A stretch of 64,000 nt of DNA from Gracilibacillus orientalis (GCF_900114645.1 NZ_FOTR01000009.1:62001-126000), one strand, 5' to 3'; counted from the first letter of the stretch, positions 1-9,371 are shown. Notes: generated by a model from the letters alone, not told the origin. A program made the numbers and translations.

Positions 1-177
1 AAAAAATGACAGACACCTGGCTCAATCACCAACCACTATACATTAGAATACTTTCATGGATCAGCATCCCCTTCCGCATCTTTTTATGATGGGGTTGAGG
101 ATTGAGAGATTCCATCTGCGGCAATCCAGCTTTGCGGAAAAAGCCTTCGCAATGTTTTTCTATCCGCAGTGCGTGAC
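1..177. other. Non-coding left edge with a small imperfect hairpin
   Basis: No credible gene is visible here. Positions 116-121 (CTGCGG) pair with 164-169 (CCGCAG), and GCTTT/AAAGC pair inside them, giving a stem-loop of about 54 bp. This may be a degenerate palindromic repeat. Nothing further can be supported. Confidence 0.4.
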
Positions 178-203
178 TTATGATTTGTCTTTGAATTTAA
201 AAT

Positions 204-458
204 AATTAACAAATCTTCCTTGAGTAAGTTGATAATTGTCAGATATATCCATATAACTTACAAATCTTCCTTCAATGTGCTTAGATTTGTCTGTTATATC
301 AAGATAACTTACAAATCTCCCTTCAGTGTGCCGAGATTTGTCTGTTATATCAAGATAACTTACAAATCTCCCTTCAGTGTGCCGAGATTTGTCTGTTATA
401 TCAAGATAACTTACAAATCTTCCTTCAGTGAGCCGAAATTTGTCATTAAAATTGGGAT
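204..458. repeat. Tandem 51-bp repeat, five units, each with an internal dyad
   Basis: Units begin at 204, 255, 306, 357 and 408, an exact 51-bp period. Units 3 and 4 are identical and the outer units have diverged. The best units contain ACAAATCT paired with AGATTTGT across a loop of about 15 nt, so the array is a series of potential hairpins. Because 51 is a multiple of three, both strands stay open and yield a 17-residue repeating peptide. That reading frame has no ribosome binding site and its ATG lies inside the argS terminator, so I treat it as a minisatellite and not a gene. Confidence 0.85.
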
Positions 459-460
459 AT

Positions 461-515
461 AAAAAAAGGGCTACCATAAGTTATTTGCTAGAACTTATGG
501 GACAGCCCTTTTTTA
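461..515 (-). terminator. argS terminator
   Basis: A long hairpin pairs AAGGGCT and ATAAGTT with AACTTAT and AGCCCTT, with T runs on both sides. It overlaps the argS stop codon and separates argS from the 51-bp repeat array. It should work in both directions. Confidence 0.8.
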
Positions 516-2180
516 CATACTTGTTGGTGCCTGGACACCGATTAGTTTCATTCCGTTGGCTAGAGTAATGCGAACTGCTTGCATTAACGCTAGTCTTGCC
601 TTTGTTGCATCGAGGTCGTCTTCGTTAATTACTTTTTCAGCATTGTAGAAGCTGTGTAAGTTTGCTGCTAGGTCAAAAATGTATTGTGTAATGCGATGTG
701 GTGTGCGGTTTTCCGCTGCATCAGCAACCACTTGGGTAAACTCGCCTAGCTTTTTCAATAAGTCTTCTGCTTTCTCTGATTGTAAGATGCTTGCATTATA
801 ATCTGTATAATCGATTCCTTTTTCATCTGCTTGCTTCAACATCGTACAAATACGTGCGTGCGCATACTGTACATAGTAAACCGGATTGTCATTCGACTGG
901 GATTTCGCTAAGTCCATATCAAAGTCTAAATGAGAGTCTGCTGAACGCATGACGAAGAAATAACGCATGGCATCAATACCGACTTCCTCCATTAGTTCAC
1001 GTAAGGTTACTGCTTTACCGGTACGCTTGCTCATCTTCACCCTTTCACCATTTTCGAAAAGGTTGACCATTTGAATAATTTCGACTCCTAGCGTATCGGC
1101 ATCATAACCTAAAGCCTGGATAGCCGCATGCATTCTTGGAATATAGCCGTGGTGATCTGCACCCCAAATATTTATTAATTTATCAAAACCGCGATCAAGT
1201 TTATTTTTATGATAAGCAATATCTGGTGATAAATAGGTATAAGAACCGTCTTGTTTGATTAGCACACGATCTTTATCATCTCCGAAGTCCGTCGTGCGGA
1301 ACCATGTTGCTCCATCTTGTTCATAGATATAACCTTTTTCTTTTAGTAATTCAATGGCCGGAACAATTTTGTGCTCTTCATATAATGACGTTTCCGAGAA
1401 CCAATTATCGAACGTTACACGGAATTGCGCTAAATCTTTTGCGAGTTTATCTAATTCGATTTTTAACCCATATTCACGGAAAAAGGATTGCTGCTCTTCT
1501 TCTGTTTTCTCCAGCAATGCTTCCCCATGTTCCTTTACCAACGTTTCACCGATGCCAATAATATCGGCGCCATGATAACCGTCTTCCGGCATTGGAAAGT
1601 CTTTCCCAAGTGCTTGCATATAACGTGCTTGTACAGATAAAGCAAGGTTGTTAATTTGATTACCGGCGTCATTAATGTAATATTCACGTTGCACTTCATA
1701 ACCCGCTTTATCTAAAATGTTACATAAGGCATCACCGACTGAAGCACCACGAGCATGACCTAAGTGCAGGTCCCCTGTTGGGTTAGCTGAAACGAACTCG
1801 ACTTGAACTTTTTCAGCCTTACCAGTGTTTGAAGCTCCGTACGCTTCATCTTGTTCTAAAATAGTTGGAATTAAATTCGATAAGTATTGATTGTCCATAA
1901 AAAAGTTGATAAAACCCGGGCCTGCGATATCAACACTTTTAATCGAAGCTTTCGATTTATCCAATTGCGCAACTATATCTTCAGCAATTTGACGCGGTGC
2001 TTTTTTGGCGACTTTGGCCAATTGCATAGCGATATTTGTTGCATAATCACCGTGTGCTTTTTCTTTTGGTTGTTCAAGTATAACCATTGGAATTTCTGCT
2101 TCAGATGCCAACTCTGCTGCTAGTACGGCCTGCTTAATTTCCGCTTTTAAATTTTCCTGCATCTTTTGCATCACGTTCAT
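513..2180 (-). CDS. argS: Arginyl-tRNA synthetase
   Basis: Class I aminoacyl-tRNA synthetase that charges tRNA-Arg in the cytoplasm. The 555-residue product has the family's usual length. It has an N-terminal additional domain, the HIGH-type motif HLGH at about 139-142, the KMSKS loop as KMSKR at about 382-386, and a C-terminal DALR anticodon-binding domain ending in the typical GVxAPxxM tail. A GGAGG ribosome binding site lies 8 nt before the ATG. It is the last gene of a run with the AimR-like gene and ywiB, 13 nt after ywiB, and ends in a strong terminator. ywiB-argS adjacency is conserved in Bacillus. Confidence 0.97.
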   Translation of the reverse strand: MNVMQKMQENLKAEIKQAVLAAELASEAEIPMVILEQPKEKAHGDYATNIAMQLAKVAKKAPRQIAEDIVAQLDKSKASIKSVDIAGPGFINFFMDNQYLSNLIPTILEQDEAYGASNTGKAEKVQVEFVSANPTGDLHLGHARGASVGDALCNILDKAGYEVQREYYINDAGNQINNLALSVQARYMQALGKDFPMPEDGYHGADIIGIGETLVKEHGEALLEKTEEEQQSFFREYGLKIELDKLAKDLAQFRVTFDNWFSETSLYEEHKIVPAIELLKEKGYIYEQDGATWFRTTDFGDDKDRVLIKQDGSYTYLSPDIAYHKNKLDRGFDKLINIWGADHHGYIPRMHAAIQALGYDADTLGVEIIQMVNLFENGERVKMSKRTGKAVTLRELMEEVGIDAMRYFFVMRSADSHLDFDMDLAKSQSNDNPVYYVQYAHARICTMLKQADEKGIDYTDYNASILQSEKAEDLLKKLGEFTQVVADAAENRTPHRITQYIFDLAANLHSFYNAEKVINEDDLDATKARLALMQAVRITLANGMKLIGVQAPTSM

Positions 2181-2193
2181 ACAATAACCTCCA

Positions 2194-2634
2194 TTAGTTT
2201 TCTTTTTTTAGCCTAATCGTTAAGCGTTGATGTCTTGGTGTTTCTCCGTTCAAACTTGTTTGGTAACTAATAAATAATTTACCATTTTTATTTGCAACAG
2301 GTGGCTGATATAAAATTTGATCTGTTTGAGTTTCCATATGCATGGTGCCAAATTGATGACGATACACATTTTCCGTTGTTTGCTTACTACGAAACTTCTG
2401 TAGCATCGATACTGCTCCGGACCTTTTGACACTAACCTTATCGGGGTGAATCGTAATCAGGGAATCCGTTTGTTCATTATTTTCGTTTGTTTCACTAAAT
2501 TTCAAAACAGTTGTCTCATCTTTTTCCAATAACTGACCTTCTTCTTCGACAACCGTAACGTCTTTGTTTCCTAGGTCGTTAATTTCCATTGTCATTTTAA
2601 TCGATACGGGAGATTTATTCACGTTATCATTCAT
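2194..2634 (-). CDS. ywiB: DUF1934 (YwiB) family protein
   Basis: Small cytoplasmic protein of the YwiB/DUF1934 family, a lipocalin-like beta barrel of unknown function, about 146 residues. The family pattern is visible: an N-terminal strand (SIKMTMEI), the central VKRSGAVSM segment and the C-terminal [11 protein letters not shown] strands. The start is uncertain. The ATG at 2634 aligns with the family but directly abuts AGAAGG, and it sits four bases after the upstream stop codon, which suggests translational coupling. A TTG at 2649 in the same frame would overlap the upstream gene. It lies just before argS, as in B. subtilis. Confidence 0.85.
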   Translation of the reverse strand: MNDNVNKSPVSIKMTMEINDLGNKDVTVVEEEGQLLEKDETTVLKFSETNENNEQTDSLITIHPDKVSVKRSGAVSMLQKFRSKQTTENVYRHQFGTMHMETQTDQILYQPPVANKNGKLFISYQTSLNGETPRHQRLTIRLKKEN

Positions 2635-2638
2635 CCTT

Positions 2639-3676
2639 CTACTGATCAAGGGCGTTTAACGCCTCAAGTGGTAATTTCGCATAAAAATAATCATCACGTT
2701 CTTCAATAAAACGTTGATAGGACGTCCGTAATAAATGTTTATCTTGCTTAGCTCGTCCTAAATAATATTGTTGAAAAGGGGTAAGTTCATCGAAGCCTTC
2801 TAATATATGAATACACTTGTCCAGGTCATTCTCTGCCAATGCAATGTGGGCCTGCTCTGCCTTATCTTCACTTGTAATACCTTCCGTTCGCTGATAATAT
2901 GATGCGATAAAAGGAAGAGTAAAGTTTTTTAAGCCATACACCGCTCGCTCATTTTGCATTTGTTTTGCCATTTCCATTGCGATAGAGACATGATTCATCG
3001 CTTGTTCATAGCTTTCGAACAAGTAACCTTGCGCCAAAACATTATGGATATCCATTTGTTTTCGTTGATTATTTGTTTTCGTTAATAATTGATAACCATA
3101 CTTTCGTGACAAAATAAGTTCGTTTCGTTTCCAATGATAATTAAACAGTGCTTCATTCAATCTCGATTCAAATAAATCATATAGTAATGGATCTTTTACA
3201 TACAGGAGATTTTGTTTAATGGACTGATTGAAAGTACCAATCCTGCCATACTGATGTAAATCAAAATAACAATATATGTGAACAAGATCACGAAGAATTT
3301 TCAATGAATACTCATTATCATTTATCTTCAAACGATTTACTGATTGTATATATTTTGCAGGAGAATCCGGCTTTAATTGTTTGGCGCTCAATGTTTTGCG
3401 CTCATACATAACTTGATAAATTCGTGATGTTTTACGGACCACCTTGTTCGTTGCATATTTTGTCTTTTCCATTAATAGCTTTAACTCATGAAATAAACCA
3501 TTGGCATACAAATATTCCATCGACGTACATTGATTTGCTTCATTTTTACTTGCTAAACAAATGTCACTCATATCTTTGAATTCATTGGGTTGACCTTTCA
3601 ACTGCTGATAAACAACATGTAACGGCATTTCTTTCTCATTCGACAAAAAATCTCTCACGATTTGATTCCTTTTCAT
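2639..3676 (-). CDS. AimR-like TPR protein without a recognisable DNA-binding head
   Basis: A 345-residue, all-helical protein whose second half resembles the tetratricopeptide region of AimR, the arbitrium receptor of SPbeta-group phages. The matching stretch has a GYLFESYEQAMNHV-type helix pair followed by AMEMAKQ and a LPFI motif. Phage AimR proteins start with a helix-turn-helix and are nearer 380-400 residues. Here the first 50 residues show no clear HTH, and no AimP-like secreted peptide gene follows because ywiB overlaps. A GGAG ribosome binding site precedes the ATG. It lies in a housekeeping context with no phage genes, so it is probably a chromosomal relative with another role. The family assignment is from memory of the fold and moderately sure. 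Confidence 0.6.
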   Translation of the reverse strand: MKRNQIVRDFLSNEKEMPLHVVYQQLKGQPNEFKDMSDICLASKNEANQCTSMEYLYANGLFHELKLLMEKTKYATNKVVRKTSRIYQVMYERKTLSAKQLKPDSPAKYIQSVNRLKINDNEYSLKILRDLVHIYCYFDLHQYGRIGTFNQSIKQNLLYVKDPLLYDLFESRLNEALFNYHWKRNELILSRKYGYQLLTKTNNQRKQMDIHNVLAQGYLFESYEQAMNHVSIAMEMAKQMQNERAVYGLKNFTLPFIASYYQRTEGITSEDKAEQAHIALAENDLDKCIHILEGFDELTPFQQYYLGRAKQDKHLLRTSYQRFIEERDDYFYAKLPLEALNALDQ

Positions 3677-3764
3677 CTAATATCTCCTAATCCTAAATAA
3701 ATCCTTAATAAACTGTAACATATTTTATCATATTTACGTCATAGTTTACATAGCTTGTGACTTA

Positions 3765-4634
3765 TTACACCCAACCTAACAACATTTCCCGGATAAACTT
3801 ACTCGCAGCAATTGAAGTCTGTTCAGTTGGATCGTAGTTAGGTGCTACTTCGACAAGATCTGCTCCAACTACGGTCACACCCGAACGTGCTATCAAATGA
3901 ATAGCTGCCAATAATTCTTTAGACGAAATTCCTCCTGCTTCCGCGGTTCCTGTACCCGGTGCAAATGCGGGATCTAATACATCGATATCTATCGTAACAT
4001 AAACGGGACGTCCCGCTATTTTCGGTAACATTTCCTCTAATGGCTCTGCCACATCAAATTTCGCCATGTACATTCCGCTTTCTTTAGCATATTGAAACTC
4101 CTCACGATCACCGGAACGAATTCCAAAAGAAAAAACATTTTCAGGACCAATTTTTTCACAGACTTTCCGGATCGGTGTTGAATGGGATAATGGCTCTCCC
4201 TCATACTCCTCGCGCAAATCTGCATGAGCATCAATATGAATCACCGCAAGATCTGGATACTTTTCATACATTGCTTCGATAATCGGCCAACTAACGAGAT
4301 GTTCACCTCCTAAACCTAATGGGAATTTCCCTTTTTCCAAAATTTGATTGATATAATCACGAATCATCTCCAGACTTCTTTTTGGATTACCAAAAGGGAG
4401 CGGGATATCGCCTGCATCAAAATAGGTCACTTCTTCTAAATGACGGTCTAAATAAGGACTATATTCCTCCAGACCAATCGATGCCTCACGAATCCGATTC
4501 GGTCCGAAACGTGATCCTGGACGAAAACTAACTGTCCAATCCATTGGCATCCCATAAATTATCACATCTGCATCTTCAAAGTCTGGTCGTGACATAATAA
4601 ATACTTTTCCTGAGTAAGCTTCATCAAATCGCAT
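3765..4634 (-). CDS. speB: Agmatinase
   Basis: Ureohydrolase that splits agmatine into putrescine and urea for polyamine synthesis. At 289 residues it matches B. subtilis SpeB. The Mn-binding motifs are complete: GGEH at about 109-112, DAHAD at 135-139 and DIDVLDP at 216-222. It follows speE by 16 nt with a very strong GGGGGGAG ribosome binding site, so the two form the spermidine operon: SpeB supplies the putrescine that SpeE aminopropylates. About 90 nt separate it from the AimR-like gene downstream, with no clear terminator. Confidence 0.96.
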   Translation of the reverse strand: MRFDEAYSGKVFIMSRPDFEDADVIIYGMPMDWTVSFRPGSRFGPNRIREASIGLEEYSPYLDRHLEEVTYFDAGDIPLPFGNPKRSLEMIRDYINQILEKGKFPLGLGGEHLVSWPIIEAMYEKYPDLAVIHIDAHADLREEYEGEPLSHSTPIRKVCEKIGPENVFSFGIRSGDREEFQYAKESGMYMAKFDVAEPLEEMLPKIAGRPVYVTIDIDVLDPAFAPGTGTAEAGGISSKELLAAIHLIARSGVTVVGADLVEVAPNYDPTEQTSIAASKFIREMLLGWV

Positions 4635-4650
4635 TTCCCTACTCCCCCCT

Positions 4651-5478
4651 TTAAACAGTTAAATCCTCTACAAATTTCGGTAGTACAAAGCAAGCATGAT
4701 GCAGCTGTTTTGTATAATACTTCGTCTCTATCTCAAAAAAGCGATCCTCTTTTACCTTTAATGGATCATGAATCTTGCTTCCGATCGTAAATGTCCACAA
4801 CCCACTTGGATAAGTTGGAATATTTGCCGTATACAAGCGTGTAACAGGAAATATTTCTTTGACATCAGCATATACTTGGCGAATTAAATCTGCTTTAAAC
4901 CAAGGATTATCCGTTTGTGCTACAAAGATACCGTCATCTTTTAATGCACTGGCGATTCCTGCATAAAAGCCTTTAGTAAAAAGGTTAACAGCTGGCCCGA
5001 CTGGTTCCGTGGAATCGACCAGGATAACATCGTACGCCTTTTCACTTTCTGCGATATGCATAAATCCATCTGCTACACGCACTTCAACAAGTGGATCATC
5101 TAATTTCCCTGCTATCGAAGGTAAATATTTTTTAGCGTATTCAATAACTTTTCCGTCGATATCAACCAGAACTGCTTTCGTAACAGAAGGGTGTTTTAAG
5201 ATTTCTCGTATAACCCCTCCGTCACCACCACCTACGACTAGTACTTCTTTTGGATTGGGGTGCGTAAACAATGGAACGTGTGCGACCATTTCATGATAAA
5301 CAAACTCGTCTTTCTCAGTCGTCATGACCATGTCGTCTAGCAGCAGCATGTTGCCCCATTCTGCAGTTTCGACCATGTCCAATTTTTGATAATCGGTTTG
5401 TTCAGTATGGTATGTTTGCTTGATTTTTGCGGTAATCCCAAAGTTTTCGGTTTGTTTTTCGGTAAACCATAATCCCAT
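4651..5478 (-). CDS. speE: Spermidine synthase
   Basis: Transfers the aminopropyl group of decarboxylated S-adenosylmethionine to putrescine. The start chosen is ATG at 5478 (MGLWFTEKQ), 7 nt after GGGAG. This gives 275 residues and aligns with the B. subtilis N-terminus; a longer in-frame reading to 5565 has no ribosome binding site. Visible motifs are the N-terminal beta region, the SAM-binding GGGDGG at 83-88, the acidic VDIDGK after the next strand, and DSTEP near the active site. It is the first gene of speE-speB and is divergent from pbpG across a repeat-containing 728-bp gap. Confidence 0.96.
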   Translation of the reverse strand: MGLWFTEKQTENFGITAKIKQTYHTEQTDYQKLDMVETAEWGNMLLLDDMVMTTEKDEFVYHEMVAHVPLFTHPNPKEVLVVGGGDGGVIREILKHPSVTKAVLVDIDGKVIEYAKKYLPSIAGKLDDPLVEVRVADGFMHIAESEKAYDVILVDSTEPVGPAVNLFTKGFYAGIASALKDDGIFVAQTDNPWFKADLIRQVYADVKEIFPVTRLYTANIPTYPSGLWTFTIGSKIHDPLKVKEDRFFEIETKYYTKQLHHACFVLPKFVEDLTV

Positions 5479-5805
5479 CTGGATCGCTCCCTCATCTATG
5501 TTAAAGAAAAAATTGGTTTGTCGCCCAGCACTGGCGGAAGACTTGATTTTTCTTATATTATCCACATTAAATTTTTATAGTACAAATGATTATTTTAGAA
5601 GTAAACAATACTATTCTAGAGTTTTTCCGTAAAAAATCAAGTAATTCTTTTATCTTTTATGTTTATCCCCGGTGTGATTTATCCATAATGCTAATAATGG
5701 CAAAAACTGAACAGGATTCAGGCAATCGGGCTAACGTAGTGAAAATTCTCATTTCCGTGACTTTGTACCATCCTGAAGTTTGATTGATGCATAGATTCGC
5801 TCCGC
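5479..5805. other. Left part of the speE-pbpG intergenic region
   Basis: AT-rich divergent intergenic DNA. It should contain the speE promoter, but no convincing operator or riboswitch is visible. Short open frames here lack ribosome binding sites. Confidence 0.4.
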
Positions 5806-5869
5806 CAAGATACTTCGCTTTTCTGCGGGATCTTCAGCTAGCGCTTCCCGCAGGAGTCTTCGTATCTTG
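5806..5869 (+). repeat. Structured dispersed repeat, short copy
   Basis: A 64-bp element with outer arms CAAGATAC (5806-5813) and GTATCTTG (5862-5869). The inner arms CTGCGGGA (5823-5830) and TCCCGCAG (5846-5853) pair perfectly. It carries the conserved GGATCTTC and CAGGAGTC blocks but lacks the internal hairpin present in the copies near 28.5, 28.8 and 55.2 kb. Confidence 0.8.
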
Positions 5870-5971
5870 TCTACGCTAGTTATGATGTTCTTATTTTCGA
5901 TAGAAGAAACCTATAAAATCAGTATCCATCGATTTTATCCTTTCAATCATCAGTGAATCCTTACCAGCGGA

Positions 5972-6084
5972 GGCAGAATACCAGTCTACTACAGGAACAG
6001 CACATATCCGCGGAACTCATAGCGAGGTACGAGCGAGGAGCCTGTGGCCACTTGTGCCCTCTGGTGCAAGCGAAGTATTCTGCC
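5972..6084 (-). repeat. Second palindromic element with arms shared with the 55-kb copy
   Basis: The outer arms GGCAGAATAC (5972-5981) and GTATTCTGCC (6075-6084) are identical to those of the element at 55168-55277. The interior is different, containing GTGGCCACTTGTG and GCGAGGTACGAGCGAGG. The flanking TTCGC block on the inverted strand is shared. It appears to be a related but distinct palindromic unit. Confidence 0.7.
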
Positions 6085-6206
6085 GGAGTGTTATTCCAGT
6101 ACTCCCTATAGAAGAAAGAAAATGGATGAGAAAGTTACTTAGCAGTTGATGGATTTTGTGTATATTTTAAAATTTCTGTTACATGGTGAAATGGAGGTGT
6201 GGTCTG

Positions 6207-8321
6207 GTGAGGCGTAGGTATAGACGTAGAAGGAAAAAGAGACGGTTGTTGAAGATTGGTTTTTTCCTGGTATTAATGATGGGGGCTTGTGTTGCAGTTC
6301 TGTTGATTGCGAGCTTTTTACTTGGCCCACCTTCTTTAGAACGGCCACAAAATACCATCTATTATAGTGACAATGAAGAAGTAATTGGGGAAGAATTCGG
6401 TTCAGAAAAAAGATACTGGGTATCACTCGATGAAATAGACGACCGTTTGGAACAAGCAACCGTATGGACAGAGGATCAACACTTCTATGATCACTTCGGG
6501 TTTGACTTTAAACGGTTAGCCGGAGCAATCTTGAAAGACATTCGCACCATGTCGCTAAAAGAAGGGGCAAGCACAATTACACAGCAGTACGCTCGTAATC
6601 TTTTTCTTACACATGATAAAACATGGCAACGGAAATTATATGAAGCTTTTTATACGATTCGATTAGAAATGTTTTATGATAAAGATGAGCTATTAGAAGG
6701 ATATTTAAATACGATATATTTCGGGCATGGTGCGTACGGTATTGAAGCTGCTAGTAAGTACTTTTTTGATAAATCTGCATCTGATCTCAGTTGGGCAGAA
6801 GCATCCATGCTGGCAGGAATACCGAAGGGGCCGTCAAACTACTCGCCTTTTCATAACTTAGATAATGCTAAAAACAGGCAAGAATTTATCTTAACCAATC
6901 TTTATGAGAAAAACGTGATCGATGATGTCACATATGAAACAGCTTTAAATGAAGAATTATCTTTTTCTGATAAGCGTGATATTACTACCAAAAGTGTCGC
7001 ACCTTACTTCCAGGATGTTGTGGTCAATGAATTAAAAGAATTACTGGATGTGGACATCGAAGATATTCGTTCAGGAGGCTACAAAGTCTATACCACATTA
7101 GACCTGAACCAGCAGCAAGCAATGAAACAAGCTTCTGATACCATCGATGCCAATTCCGACATTCAAATGGGTGCTGTGGCGATGAATCCTGATTCGGGGA
7201 GTGTCAGCGCATTGATTGGTGGCCGAAATTACCAAGATTCTTCATTTAACCGGGTAACACAAGCAAAGAGAATGCCAGGATCTGCTTTTAAACCTTTTCT
7301 GTATTATACCGCTTTAGAAAATGGGATGACGGCAGCCACGACCCTAATGAGTAAACCGACCACCTTTGAGTTAGCTGATGGTAAAAGCTATCAGCCTAGT
7401 AACTATAATGATTATTATGCCAATCAACCGATCACAATGGCGCAAGCGTTGGCACTTTCCGACAATATTTTCGCTGTCAAAACAAATATGTATGTGACAC
7501 CCGAGCGATTTGCCCAAGTTGCCAAAGATAAATTTCAATTTAAAAGTGAGTTGGAGCCAGTTCCATCCCTAGCATTAGGAACAGAGGTGGTGACAATGCA
7601 GGAGATGGTGACAGGGTACAGTATCATCGCCAATGGTGGTCTTGAAGTGGATGGCCATACCATCACAAAAGTGACAGATCCGTACGGTGAAGTGCTATAT
7701 GATCGAGAGGAAGAACAAACAGAGGATAAAGGATGGAACCCTTTTTCCAAACAAGAAGATGAACAAGTGTTGACAAAAGAGTATGCTTATATCCTGTCTG
7801 ATATGATGAAAGGGATGTTCCAAGAAGAATTAAACGGGTATATGAGTGTGACTGGTGCTTCTATAAATGACCAATTGACACATGAATATGCCGGAAAATC
7901 AGGAACAACTAATGGAGATAACTGGATGATTGGCTTCACACCCGCTCTTACTACTGGTGTTTGGGTTGGTTATGACGATAATCGCGACATTGTAAAAACC
8001 CGAGATAAACAATATGCGAAGGAAGTATGGGCAAGTTTTATGGAGACGGCCCATAAAGATCTACCTGAAGAACATATTACAAAACCTGAAAACGTGGTAG
8101 AAGCGTCGATTGATTTAAATACGGGTTACCTAGCAACAGATGCATGTGGTCAGACACACACGATGTTATTTGTGCGAGGAACAGAGCCGACAAAACATTG
8201 TACCATCCATTTAGAAGAATATGAACATGAGCATCCGGAAGAATTGGATGAGATGATTCCGGAAGACCGACTACTCGAAAACTGGTGGGAATGGATGTGG
8301 ACAGGAGAAGATGGTAGATAG
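6207..8321 (+). CDS. pbpG: Class A penicillin-binding protein (PbpG/PBP2d-like)
   Basis: Bifunctional peptidoglycan synthase anchored in the membrane. The start is GTG at 6207, 7-8 nt after GGAGGTG; an ATG at 6183 has no ribosome binding site. The protein has 704 residues. A basic cytoplasmic tail is followed by a membrane segment (about 16-38) and a GT51 glycosyltransferase domain with EDQHF (89-93), GASTITQQ and a YGIEAAS segment. The transpeptidase domain has SAFK (359-362), SDN (418-420) and KSGT (564-567), all intact. In B. subtilis the neighbour order speE-pbpG-ywhD is the same, and PbpG there acts in spore germ-cell-wall synthesis with PbpF. A strong hairpin terminator follows directly. 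Confidence 0.93.
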   Translation: MRRRYRRRRKKRRLLKIGFFLVLMMGACVAVLLIASFLLGPPSLERPQNTIYYSDNEEVIGEEFGSEKRYWVSLDEIDDRLEQATVWTEDQHFYDHFGFDFKRLAGAILKDIRTMSLKEGASTITQQYARNLFLTHDKTWQRKLYEAFYTIRLEMFYDKDELLEGYLNTIYFGHGAYGIEAASKYFFDKSASDLSWAEASMLAGIPKGPSNYSPFHNLDNAKNRQEFILTNLYEKNVIDDVTYETALNEELSFSDKRDITTKSVAPYFQDVVVNELKELLDVDIEDIRSGGYKVYTTLDLNQQQAMKQASDTIDANSDIQMGAVAMNPDSGSVSALIGGRNYQDSSFNRVTQAKRMPGSAFKPFLYYTALENGMTAATTLMSKPTTFELADGKSYQPSNYNDYYANQPITMAQALALSDNIFAVKTNMYVTPERFAQVAKDKFQFKSELEPVPSLALGTEVVTMQEMVTGYSIIANGGLEVDGHTITKVTDPYGEVLYDREEEQTEDKGWNPFSKQEDEQVLTKEYAYILSDMMKGMFQEELNGYMSVTGASINDQLTHEYAGKSGTTNGDNWMIGFTPALTTGVWVGYDDNRDIVKTRDKQYAKEVWASFMETAHKDLPEEHITKPENVVEASIDLNTGYLATDACGQTHTMLFVRGTEPTKHCTIHLEEYEHEHPEELDEMIPEDRLLENWWEWMWTGEDGR

Positions 8322-8324
8322 AAC

Positions 8325-8357
8325 GGAAAAAGGCTGGGCAAATGCCCAGCCTTTTCC
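8325..8357 (+). terminator. pbpG terminator
   Basis: A perfect hairpin, GGAAAAAGGCTGGGCA against TGCCCAGCCTTTTCC, starts four bases after the pbpG stop codon. The stem itself contains the A and T runs, so it can act on either strand. Confidence 0.85.
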
Positions 8358-8461
8358 GGTCCTAGTAACTAAGAGTTACCATGTGTATATATTTTATAAA
8401 AAAATGTTAGCTTAGGACAAGTATATTTGTTCATTTTTAGTTAATGTTCACAAAATGTTCA

Positions 8462-8974
8462 TTATTCTGGTAACGCTTGTTTTAATTCGTCGGATGAATT
8501 TTTCCACATCTGCGAATCAAATTCACGTAAGAAATCAGCGAGTAACTTTTGCGATTTTTCATCCATATGATCGACAATCACATGCCCTTTCATCGATTTA
8601 TCCATATGGTTCACATGTTCTGGCATTGATTTGTAAGCGCGTTTAATAGAACGGTCGACACGGACTTCACATCCGGTTACACCATGATAGTATGAACCGA
8701 TATCTCCACGTTCTACCGTTACCCAGACAATCCAGTATAGTTTACCGTTTGGAACATCTTCTTTATTCGGGAGAAATTTCACACGACGTTCCACTTCACT
8801 TCTCGCATGCATGGCTCCCATATCAACAAATGTGCGATCTTCATTCGGATCAACAATTACAGGGGAGATGTTTTCTAAACTGACGGATCCAACACCATAT
8901 CCTCCATGACCATCCGTGGAATCGTCCTTCATGATCGTAAATGCATTGGATTTCTTTTTCTTTTCTTCACTCAT
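8462..8974 (-). CDS. ywhD: YwhD family protein
   Basis: A 170-residue cytoplasmic protein of unknown function, conserved in Bacillaceae and close in length to B. subtilis YwhD (172). Characteristic segments are GHGGYGVGS near residue 22, GAMHARSEVERRVKFLP, YWIVWVTVERG and the HVNHMDKSMK-HVIVDHMD block. The start is supported by GGAGGA 5 nt before the ATG. It faces pbpG tail to tail and is divergent from ywhB. It keeps its B. subtilis neighbours, but nothing in the sequence shows an enzyme activity. Confidence 0.93.
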   Translation of the reverse strand: MSEEKKKKSNAFTIMKDDSTDGHGGYGVGSVSLENISPVIVDPNEDRTFVDMGAMHARSEVERRVKFLPNKEDVPNGKLYWIVWVTVERGDIGSYYHGVTGCEVRVDRSIKRAYKSMPEHVNHMDKSMKGHVIVDHMDEKSQKLLADFLREFDSQMWKNSSDELKQALPE

Positions 8975-9056
8975 GACAATCCTCCTACTTCTTTTACTAA
9001 TTATTGTAGCATGTTTAAAAGTGAGTTTTCATCTTCTTTGTTTCCCCTCTTCTTGC

Positions 9057-9082
9057 TTTTACGATACAATGATATTGTAAAG
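9057..9082. promoter_or_regulatory. Imperfect dyad upstream of ywhB (possible operator)
   Basis: TTTTACGATA and TATTGTAAAG form a nearly palindromic pair separated by 6 nt, about 50 bp before the ywhB start. The layout resembles an operator for a dimeric regulator. No regulator can be named from this sequence. Confidence 0.3.
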
Positions 9083-9132
9083 TGCCCGATATCCGTATTG
9101 GACACTCGTATTTTAATGAGGAGTGAATACAT

Positions 9133-9315
9133 ATGCCATACGTAACAGTTCAAATGCTAGAAGGCAGAACAGACGAGCAACGTAAAGCTTTGATTGACAA
9201 AGTAACAGATGCAGTTGTCGAGACAACTGGCGCATCTCGCGAAAAGGTTGTCGTATTTGTCGAAGATATTGACAAGCGTAATTATGGTGTAGGCGGCAAG
9301 CGTTTAATTGACTAA
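9133..9315 (+). CDS. ywhB: 4-oxalocrotonate tautomerase family protein
   Basis: A 60-residue tautomerase. After removal of the initiator Met, the N-terminal proline (MPYVTVQ) is the catalytic base of this superfamily. The downstream EGRTDEQRKALI helix, the VVVFVEDIDKRNYGVGG segment and the length fit the YwhB/2-hydroxymuconate tautomerase group. The proteins assemble as hexamers, and their natural substrate in Bacillus is not firmly known. GAGGAG precedes the ATG. It is monocistronic between ywhD (divergent) and a small membrane gene, with a hairpin right after its stop. Confidence 0.93.
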   Translation: MPYVTVQMLEGRTDEQRKALIDKVTDAVVETTGASREKVVVFVEDIDKRNYGVGGKRLID

Positions 9316-9332
9316 TCTATATAGTTGGTAAA

Positions 9333-9371
9333 TGGGATGAAGGACACTTTTTAGTGATTTCCTTCACTCCC
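9333..9371 (+). terminator. Hairpin after ywhB
   Basis: GGGATGAAGGA pairs with TCCTTCACTCCC around a T-rich loop, leaving small bulges. The T tail is weak, so termination is probable but not certain. Confidence 0.5.

Noticed and set aside
178-477. 99-residue ORF made of 17-residue repeats
   Set aside because: Its ATG lies inside the argS terminator hairpin, there is no ribosome binding site, and both strands are open only because the 51-bp repeat is a multiple of three.
2194-2640. AimP-type peptide gene downstream of the AimR-like gene
   Set aside because: The downstream space is fully used by ywiB, and the short alternative frames have no signal peptide or ribosome binding site.
2639-3676. 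Prophage remnant around the AimR-like gene
   Set aside because: No integrase, structural or lysis genes and no attachment-site repeats are visible, and the neighbours are conserved housekeeping genes.
5586-5783. 65-residue plus-strand ORF in the speE-pbpG gap
   Set aside because: No ribosome binding site, low-complexity composition and no family likeness.
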